The notes below the pieces were generated by a model. The model ran no database searches and was not told the DNA's origin. It was given only the letters and a program-made list of their open reading frames with translations. This document shows positions 58,628-64,000 of a stretch of 64,000 bases of DNA, in pieces (position 1 is the stretch's first letter; each line of letters begins with the position of its first letter). Origin of the DNA: Clostridia bacterium (GTDB lineage: Bacteria > Bacillota > Clostridia > Oscillospirales > Butyricicoccaceae); the NCBI GenBank assembly GCA_029099685.1, contig JAQXOO010000020.1:1-64000 (forward strand), in the 5' to 3' direction. The translations under genes and the position numbers were made by a program.

Positions 58628-59488
58628 TCAGTCGTGCGGGCCGGCGATCTTGCCCAGGGTGAAGCCCCGGCCGTTGACCTCGGCCACCTGGCTCACCACG
58701 ATAAAGGCGTCGCTGTCGATGACCAACACCTGCTCCCGCAGGCGGAACAGCTCCCGCTTATCCACGATGGTCTGCACAGCGTAGGAGGCGGTGCGGGTGA
58801 AGCCGCCCTCGGTGCGGTACAGGGTGCTGCCCCGGTCAAAGGTCTGCAGGATCATCCGGTTGATGGCCTCGTACTCCCGGCTGATGATCTGCAGCTGGAT
58901 GCGGCTCTTGCCGGAGGTGAGCACCATGTCCAGAATGAGGGAGTACAGCAGCACGAACAGGACGCCGTACAGCGCTTGGTCGGCGGTGTCCACAAAAAAC
59001 ACCTGGGTCACCAGCACCAGGGCGTCCACCACGTACAGGGTGCCGGAGATGGGCAGCCCCAGCTTTTTGTTCAGGATCACCGCCACGATATCCGTGCCGC
59101 CGGTAGAGGCCCCCTGGCGCAGAATGACGCCGATGCCCACGCCGAAGGCCAGTCCGGCGAACAGCAGGCACAGAAAGGGATCGTCGGTGAGGGGGCCGGT
59201 GCGCTCCGCCAGGCGGTTGGTCAGGGAGAACAGGGCGGGATAGGCAAAGCTGCCGATGAGGGTGGTGGCGGCAAAGTCCTTTCCCACCATCAGCAGGCCC
59301 GCCGCGAACAGGGCCACCTGCACCACCCAGACGGTGACGTCCTTGGGAATGCCGAAGCCCCGGTCCAGACCCAGGGCCAGGCCGGTGACGCCGCCGGAGA
59401 TCATGCCGGAGGGTACCAGAAAATAAGCCGTTCCGAAAGCGAACAGCAGGTTGGCGCACAGGATGATGGCAATTTTTTTGATGTTCAT
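58628..59488 (-). CDS. YitT family membrane protein (DUF161 plus DUF2179)
   Basis: The 286-residue protein has five to six membrane helices, with the internal duplicated motif FLVPSGMISGGVTGLALGL and RQGASTGGTDIVAVILNKK. A C-terminal cytosolic DUF2179 domain (about 210-286) carries RGSTLYRTEGGFT. This is the YitT/YpjC layout, with the cytosolic part thought to bind ligands or regulate. GGAGG lies six bases before the ATG at 59488. Substrate unknown. Confidence 0.9.
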   Translation of the reverse strand: MNIKKIAIILCANLLFAFGTAYFLVPSGMISGGVTGLALGLDRGFGIPKDVTVWVVQVALFAAGLLMVGKDFAATTLIGSFAYPALFSLTNRLAERTGPLTDDPFLCLLFAGLAFGVGIGVILRQGASTGGTDIVAVILNKKLGLPISGTLYVVDALVLVTQVFFVDTADQALYGVLFVLLYSLILDMVLTSGKSRIQLQIISREYEAINRMILQTFDRGSTLYRTEGGFTRTASYAVQTIVDKRELFRLREQVLVIDSDAFIVVSQVAEVNGRGFTLGKIAGPHD

Positions 59489-59561
59489 AGTGTGCCTCCG
59501 TCGTATGGATGTCTCCCCGGGGGAACGGGGAGCGGGCAAGCGCTGCCGCCCGGGCGGCGGG

Positions 59562-60299
59562 TCATTTCAGCTTGAAATACAGCTTGGAGCGGTCGGCCTC
59601 GTCCCGCTTCAGCTCAAACATCCCCAGGGATTCCACAAACAGGTACAGCTTTTTGTAGCCGAAGTTGCGCACGTCAAAGTCGGGATACTTCCGGTCCAGC
59701 AGAGAGGCCAGCTGCCCGGCGGAGATCCAGCCGTCGTCGTCGCACTTTTCCAGCGCGAACTCCCGCAGCGCCCGCTGAACGGTCTTTTTGTTGATGCCGC
59801 TTTTGTTTTCCGGCCGTTTGGGGGCCTGCTCGGGCTTTTGCGCGGGCTTTTTTTCGTTCTCGGCGGCGTACAGCACATCCAGATAGGAAAATTTGCTGCA
59901 GGCGGAGATAAAGGACCGGGGCGTGTTCTGGACGCCCATGCCCAAAACGAACATCTCGCTCTCCCGCAGGCGGGCGGCCAGACGGGTAAAGTCGCTGTCC
60001 GAGCTGACGATGACAAAGCCGTTGAGCTTGCCCAGGTACAGCAGGTCCATGGCGTCGATGATGAGGGAGGAATCCGAGGCGTTTTTGCCGGAGGCGTTGT
60101 TGTACTGCTGCACCGGCTGGATGGCGTTTTCCAGAATGACGTCCTTCCAGGCGCCCATCTGGGGGGTGGTCCAGTTGCCGTAGATGCGCTTGTAGATCAC
60201 GTTGCCCAGGGCCGCGGCTTCGCTGAGGATGGTCTCGATGTATTTGCTGGAGATGTTTTCCGCGTCGATGAGCACCGCCAGCTTCATTTCTTTTTCCAT
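59562..60299 (-). CDS. NYN domain RNA-processing protein with OST-HTH/LOTUS-like C-terminus
   Basis: The 245-residue protein has an N-terminal NYN (LabA/DUF88, PIN-like) nuclease domain. KLAVLIDAENISSKYIETIL holds the first Asp, SDSSLIIDAMDLLY the next, and VIVSSDSDFTRLAARLRESE the DSDF acidic cluster. A charged linker (150-170) leads to an OST-HTH/LOTUS-like RNA-binding domain (about 170-245). Such bacterial proteins are predicted RNases or RNA-binding regulators. AAAAGGAG lies ahead of the ATG. Confidence 0.88.
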   Translation of the reverse strand: MEKEMKLAVLIDAENISSKYIETILSEAAALGNVIYKRIYGNWTTPQMGAWKDVILENAIQPVQQYNNASGKNASDSSLIIDAMDLLYLGKLNGFVIVSSDSDFTRLAARLRESEMFVLGMGVQNTPRSFISACSKFSYLDVLYAAENEKKPAQKPEQAPKRPENKSGINKKTVQRALREFALEKCDDDGWISAGQLASLLDRKYPDFDVRNFGYKKLYLFVESLGMFELKRDEADRSKLYFKLK

Positions 60300-60328
60300 A
60301 GGAAGGCTCCTTTTACCGGGATATTCAC

Positions 60329-60357
60329 ATTATAACCGAAATTTGGTGAAGAAACAA
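60329..60357 (-). promoter_or_regulatory. Promoter for the NYN gene
   Basis: On the minus strand TTGTTT (60352-60357) and TATAAT (60329-60334) are 17 bases apart, 30 bases before the ATG. Confidence 0.7.
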
Positions 60358-60420
60358 GGGGAAGACACTGCGGTAAAGTGTTAGCCGGACGCAGAAAACT
60401 GCCCGCTCCGGCCGACAGGA

Positions 60421-60448
60421 AACAAGCCGCCCCAAAAGGGCGGCTTGC
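60421..60448 (-). terminator. Terminator after the Na/Pi cotransporter
   Basis: On the minus strand AAGCCGCC and GGCGGCTT surround a CTTTTGG loop and are followed by GTTTCC. The T-tract is short. Confidence 0.6.
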
Positions 60449-60491
60449 TGGGCGTTTCAGTGATGGCAAAGGGCCTGCGGCGCGTCGGCCG

Positions 60492-62246
60492 TTATTTCAG
60501 GGCGTATTTTTTGTCAAAGCTGTCGTAGATCTCGTTGAACACGCTGTTGCCGTATTTGACGCCGTTGAGGTACTTGTGGGTGTCAAAGCTGTTGTGCTCC
60601 ACCTCGATGATGGCCACGGCAATGTTGGAGCAGTGGTCGGAGATACGCTCGTAGTTGTTCAGCAGGTCGGCCAGGATGAAGCCGCCCTCGATGGTGCAGG
60701 CGCCGTGCTGCAGCCGCTTCACGTGGTTGTTCTTGATCTGGACGGTGAGCCGGTCGATGACCTGCTCCAGGGGCTCCACCTTGGCGGCCAGCTCCACGCT
60801 GTCGCCGTCATAGGCGCAGGCGGTGATGTTCAGGATCTCCTGGATGGCGTCGGTGAGCACCTTGATCTCCCGGGTGGCGTTGGGGGAGAAGGAGACCTGC
60901 TTTTCGTGGATCTCCCGGGCAACCTTCACCAGGTTGCAGGCGTGGTCTCCCAGCCGCTCGAAGTCACCGATGGCGTGAAGGATCTTGGACACCACCTGGC
61001 TGTCCTCGCTGGACAGGGCCTGGGAGGACAGCTTCACCAGATAGGTGCCCAGCTTGTCCTCGAAGTTGTCCAGGCTGTCCTCCATCTGGAGGATGCGCTG
61101 CTCTGCGGTCTCGTCAAACCGGTCGAACAGGCCGATGGCAAGCTGCAGGATCTCGTGGGCCTGGCGGCACATATCCTTGGAAACGTGGAAGGATTCGCCC
61201 ACGGCCACAGAGGGGGAGCGCAGCAGCAGCTCATCCAGCTGGGGCTGGGATACGGTGTCCGCGGGATGGCTGTGGTCCTTTACCAGCCGCTCGGTAAGCT
61301 GCACCAGGCGGCCGGCCACCGGCATCAGCAGGGCGCAGGTCAGCAGGTTGAAGATGGTGTGCAGCAGGGCGATGTCCCAGGGCTTGGCCGCCTGGGTGAC
61401 AAAGCTCCAGTGGAACAGGGAATTGCCCAGCAGGAACAGCGGCAGCAGGATCAGCGTGCCGATGATCTTGATGGAAACGTGAAGGATGGCCACCCGCCGG
61501 GCCTTTACATTGGTGCCGATGCAGGAGATGAGGGAGGTGGCGCAGGTGCCGATGTTCAGGCCCATGATGATGGGCAGCGCCATGCCGTAGGTGATGGAGC
61601 CGGTCATGGACAGGGCCTGCAGGATGCCCATGGAGGCGGCGGAGCTTTGAATGATGCCGGTAAACACCGCGCCGATGAGCACGCCCAGCAGGGGATTGGA
61701 AAACTGCACCAGCAGGCTTTCAAACTCCGGCATATCCGCCAGGGGGCTCACGGCGCCGGACATCATCTCCATGCCGTACATCAGCACGGCAAAGCCAACC
61801 AGCACCGTTCCCACGGTCTTTTTCCGGTCCTTTTTGGACAGCATGAGCATCAAAATGCCCGCGAAGGCCAGCAGGGGAGAAAAGTTTTTGGGCTTGAGCA
61901 TCTGCACCCAGAACAGGTCGCTCTGGATGCCCGAAAGGCTGGTGATCCAGGCGGTGAGGGTGGTGCCCACGTTGGCGCCGAAGATGATGTGGATGGTCTG
62001 GGAAAACTGCATGATGCCGGAATTCACCAGACCCACCAGCATGACAGTGGTGGCCGAGGAGGACTGCATGGCGATGGTGATGACCGCGCCCAGCACCATG
62101 CTCAGAAGGGGATTGGCCGTCATCCTGCGGAGCATTTCCTCCAGACGGCCGCCGGCCATCTTTTCCAGGCTGGAGGACATGACGTTCATGCCGTAAAGGA
62201 AGAAGGTCAGGCCGCCGATGAGGGAGAGAAGATTGAAAACGTCCAA
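60492..62246 (-). CDS. Na+/phosphate cotransporter with PhoU domain (NptA/PNaS type)
   Basis: The 584-residue protein has two inverted Na_Pi_cotrans repeats with the signature loops MQSSSATTVMLVGLVNSGIM (first) and GIIQSSAASMGILQALSMTG (second). There are about eight helices, and a cytosolic PhoU-like helical domain (about 340-550). It imports phosphate with sodium. The TTG at 62246 is taken as the start because AAGGAGG is eight bases ahead; a GTG at 62255 abuts that site and is rejected. A four-repeat Pho box lies upstream. It follows the PhoR-type kinase. Confidence 0.92.
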   Translation of the reverse strand: MDVFNLLSLIGGLTFFLYGMNVMSSSLEKMAGGRLEEMLRRMTANPLLSMVLGAVITIAMQSSSATTVMLVGLVNSGIMQFSQTIHIIFGANVGTTLTAWITSLSGIQSDLFWVQMLKPKNFSPLLAFAGILMLMLSKKDRKKTVGTVLVGFAVLMYGMEMMSGAVSPLADMPEFESLLVQFSNPLLGVLIGAVFTGIIQSSAASMGILQALSMTGSITYGMALPIIMGLNIGTCATSLISCIGTNVKARRVAILHVSIKIIGTLILLPLFLLGNSLFHWSFVTQAAKPWDIALLHTIFNLLTCALLMPVAGRLVQLTERLVKDHSHPADTVSQPQLDELLLRSPSVAVGESFHVSKDMCRQAHEILQLAIGLFDRFDETAEQRILQMEDSLDNFEDKLGTYLVKLSSQALSSEDSQVVSKILHAIGDFERLGDHACNLVKVAREIHEKQVSFSPNATREIKVLTDAIQEILNITACAYDGDSVELAAKVEPLEQVIDRLTVQIKNNHVKRLQHGACTIEGGFILADLLNNYERISDHCSNIAVAIIEVEHNSFDTHKYLNGVKYGNSVFNEIYDSFDKKYALK

Positions 62247-62314
62247 AGCGTGCACCCTCCTTTTGAGCGTTTCGACAGGAATTGTAAAATCTTATCCCCA
62301 GTGTATCGGCAGTA

Positions 62315-62353
62315 TGTAAAATCCACCACAAATCAATGTTAAATCTGTGTTAA
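62315..62353 (-). promoter_or_regulatory. Pho box (PhoP/PhoB-type tandem repeats) for the Na/Pi cotransporter
   Basis: On the minus strand four TTaACA-like hexamers occur at an exact 11-base period: TTAACA (62348-62353), TTAACA (62337-62342), TTGTGG (62326-62331) and TTTACA (62315-62320). This is the arrangement bound by two dimers of phosphorylated PhoP in Bacillus. The box lies about 70-110 bases ahead of the cotransporter start, just after the kinase stop. It joins the transporter to the adjacent PhoR/PhoB-type system. Confidence 0.75.
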
Positions 62354-62365
62354 ATCAACGGAAGT

Positions 62366-63721
62366 TCAGGCCTGTTCCGGTGGGAACAGCACCCGGATGG
62401 CGGTACCCTCGCCCTCCCGGCTCTCGATCTCCAGCTCCGCCCCCAAAAAGGCCGCGCCGTGCTTGACGATGGACAGCCCCAGGCCGGTGCCGCCCAGTTC
62501 CTTGGAATGGCTCTTGTCCACCCGGTAAAAGCGCTCGAATACCCGGTCCAGATCCTCCTGGGGGATGCCGATGCCGGTGTCCCGCACTTCCACGGCAACC
62601 TTGTCCTGGCGGCGGAAGACCGTCACCGTCACCGTGCCGCCGGGCTTGTTGTACTTGACGGCGTTGTCGCACAGGTTGCCCAGGATCTCGTCGGCTACCT
62701 TGCGCACGCCCCGGATATACAGGGCCTCGCCCCGGACCTCCAGGGTCACATGACGGCTGGCGGCGGCGGGGGCCAGCCAGTCGCAGGTGTCCCGGCACAG
62801 GGCCAGCAGGTCGATGCGCTCCCACTCCTGGCGCACATCCTGGTCCTCCAGCCGGGACAGGCGGATGATGTCGTTCACCAGCACGATCAGGCGCTGGGCC
62901 TCGGTATAAATGGTCCCGGCGAAGCGGGGTACGTCCTCCGGCTTTACCAGGCCGTTCTGGATCAGTTCCGCGCAGCCGGAAATGGAGGTCAGGGGCGTTT
63001 TCAGCTCGTGGGACACGTTGGCGGTAAACTCCCGGCGCATGGTGTCCTGCCGGGCGTGCTCCACCTTCAGCTCCTCCACCTTTTGCTGGATCTGCCGGTT
63101 CTGGCCGCTGATGCGCCGCACCAGGGGCCGCAGCTCCTCATAGACCTCCCGGTCGTCGGGGTTCTGCAGGTCGATGGCCCCCAGCGGCTGGGTGATCTGC
63201 CGGGAAAGCCGGGCTGCCAGCAAAAAGGACAGCAGCATGGCCAGCACCACCGCCGCCAGAATGGGGGTGAACAGGTTCAGCACCAGAGTGCCCAGGGTAT
63301 ACAGGCTGGCAGAGACCCGCAGCACCGTGCCGTCCTCCAGCCGCAGGGCATAGTTGGTGGTCCGCTGGCCCAGGGTGTCGGAATAGCGGCTGGCGCTGCC
63401 GCTGCCGGTTTCCAGCGCCTCCCGGACCTCTTCCCGGTCGGCGTGGCTGGACAGTCCGTCCAGACCCTCGGTGTCAAAGAGCACCGTCCCGTCCGTGCCG
63501 ATCCAGGTGACCCGGACGCCGTCCACATCGCCCCCCAGGCTGTCCAGAAAATCCGGCCCGCAGCTGTTTATGGCGGCGGCCAGGGACCGGGCCTCGGTCT
63601 CCAGCGCAATAGTCTGCTGGCTGGCAAAATAGCTGTAGATGGCGCCCACCGTGCAGGCCATGCCCACCAGAAACACCGACATGGCCGCCAGAAAGATGTT
63701 TTTGAAGATGGCGGTCCTCAA
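62366..63721 (-). CDS. phoR: Sensor histidine kinase, PhoR/WalK type
   Basis: The 451-residue kinase has an N-terminal membrane helix (about 8-32), an extracytoplasmic sensor (33-150), and a second helix (about 153-177). HisKA follows with the phosphoacceptor in FTANVSHELKTPLTSI. The HATPase has N-box NAVKYNKPGG, DTGIGIPQEDLDRVF, and GGTGLGLSIVK. It starts at a TTG inside the stop of the response-regulator gene (TTGA overlap), with GGAGGGG 7 bases ahead. The PHO-box-linked transporter next to it supports phosphate sensing, although the sensor identity is inferred. Confidence 0.88.
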   Translation of the reverse strand: MRTAIFKNIFLAAMSVFLVGMACTVGAIYSYFASQQTIALETEARSLAAAINSCGPDFLDSLGGDVDGVRVTWIGTDGTVLFDTEGLDGLSSHADREEVREALETGSGSASRYSDTLGQRTTNYALRLEDGTVLRVSASLYTLGTLVLNLFTPILAAVVLAMLLSFLLAARLSRQITQPLGAIDLQNPDDREVYEELRPLVRRISGQNRQIQQKVEELKVEHARQDTMRREFTANVSHELKTPLTSISGCAELIQNGLVKPEDVPRFAGTIYTEAQRLIVLVNDIIRLSRLEDQDVRQEWERIDLLALCRDTCDWLAPAAASRHVTLEVRGEALYIRGVRKVADEILGNLCDNAVKYNKPGGTVTVTVFRRQDKVAVEVRDTGIGIPQEDLDRVFERFYRVDKSHSKELGGTGLGLSIVKHGAAFLGAELEIESREGEGTAIRVLFPPEQA

Positions 63722-64000
63722 CGGTCGTCCCCTCCGATCCTGTAGCCCACGCCCCGGACCGTTTCGATCAGGTCGCCGGCGGCGCCCAGCTTTTGCCGCA
63801 GGGTGCGGATGTGGACGTCCACCGTGCGGTTCTCGCCGTCAAAGGAATAGCCCCAGATCTGGTTGAGCAGCTGGTCCCGGGTGAGCACCATGCCGCGGTT
63901 TTTCAGCAGCATCACCAGCAGCTCAAACTCCTTGAGGGTGAGGGCCACGGGATGGCCGTCCACCTCTGCCAGGCGCCGCTCGGGATAAACGGTGAGACAG
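63718..64000 (-). CDS. phoB: OmpR/PhoB-family response regulator, C-terminus only (partial)
   Basis: The visible 93 residues (reading past the GTG at 63963 to the window edge) are the winged-helix effector domain. DGHPVALTLKEFELLVMLLK and NRGMVLTRDQLLNQIWGYSF contain the recognition region, and TVDVHIRTLRQKLG and VRGVGYRIG close it. The receiver domain lies beyond the window. It is encoded first, with the kinase coupled to its stop. It is the probable PhoP/PhoB acting at the Pho box at 62315-62353. Confidence 0.87.
   Translation of the reverse strand, partial: CLTVYPERRLAEVDGHPVALTLKEFELLVMLLKNRGMVLTRDQLLNQIWGYSFDGENRTVDVHIRTLRQKLGAAGDLIETVRGVGYRIGGDDR

Overview
The window is a high-GC stretch (except for a few AT-rich patches) of a Gram-positive, anaerobe-type genome. 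I infer Bacillota, class Clostridia, probably an Oscillospirales/Oscillospiraceae gut commensal. The evidence is the strong AGGAGG ribosome-binding sites, the textbook TTGACA-17-TATAAT promoters, S-layer-homology (SLH) surface proteins, a Bacillus-type Pho box, a clostridial type ProRS, a large-type SRP RNA, and clostridial families such as the CD1247-like acidic protein. No species can be named from the sequence alone. Nearly all of the window is ordinary core genome with small accessory inserts.

Layout. 1-139: end of an IS3-family insertion sequence. 203-6373 (minus): a probable operon from a promoter at 6438-6466 running mscS, a uridine-kinase-like gene, murQ, an N-acetylglucosamine-kinase-like gene, a lipoprotein, rlmD and a hotdog thioesterase; murQ and the kinase point to cell-wall amino-sugar recycling. 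6576-11450 (minus): proS, secG, malic enzyme and a split transketolase. 11559-13528: a 50-residue Zn-ribbon peptide and an orphan phage portal/scaffold pair. 13630-15292 (minus): paired half-size TauE/SafE proteins and the NAD(P)HX dehydratase. 15430-19120 (plus): rpmG, secE, nusG, rplK, rplA, the L10 leader, rplJ and rplL, ending in a strong terminator with no rpoBC behind it. 19121-19782: a hairpin-rich block and tRNA-Leu(TAA). 20086-21841 (minus): two GNAT acetyltransferases and a cyclophilin. 22006-24910 (plus): D-aminoacylase family enzyme and a divergent trigger factor. 24960-26022: an AT-rich island with an XRE regulator between 9-bp inverted repeats.

26539-28350 (minus): a 2-hydroxyacid dehydrogenase and an unknown protein. 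28517-34034 (plus): yqeG, a TIM-barrel protein, an M24 peptidase, efp, a CD1247-like protein, mnmA and tcdA. 34331-40514 (plus): an SLH-like secreted protein, a 69-residue Cys/Asn-rich membrane peptide, a dicarboxylate/amino-acid symporter, RNase Y, udk and a class-I amidotransferase-like hydrolase. 40794-45062: a 1422-residue vWA/InlB/SHIRT-like/DUF11/SLH surface protein. 45149-46756 (minus): a YkpA/YbiT-type ABC-F ATPase. 47021-51675 (plus): an operon with a tRNA m6A methyltransferase, rsmI, a 3-methyladenine glycosylase, a double GNAT, an SseB-like protein and an unknown protein, followed by a PhzF-like remnant. 51929-55805 (minus): pyridoxamine kinase, recR, ybaB, dnaX and the SRP RNA with its own promoter. 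55851-57503 (minus): a D-glutamate cyclase-type fusion protein. 57675-57748: tRNA-Gly(CCC). The rest holds DUF554, YitT, NYN, a Na/Pi cotransporter with a four-repeat Pho box, and a PhoR/PhoB-type two-component pair cut by the window end.

I did not find a CRISPR array, a defence island, a biosynthetic cluster or a complete mobile element. The most unusual items are the XRE island with its inverted repeats, the orphan portal/scaffold pair, the Cys/Asn-rich micro-membrane protein, the trigger factor without a ribosome-docking motif, the domain-permuted D-glutamate-cyclase fusion, the Glu-to-Gln change in the ABC-F protein, and the hairpin-dense block between direct repeats upstream of tRNA-Leu.
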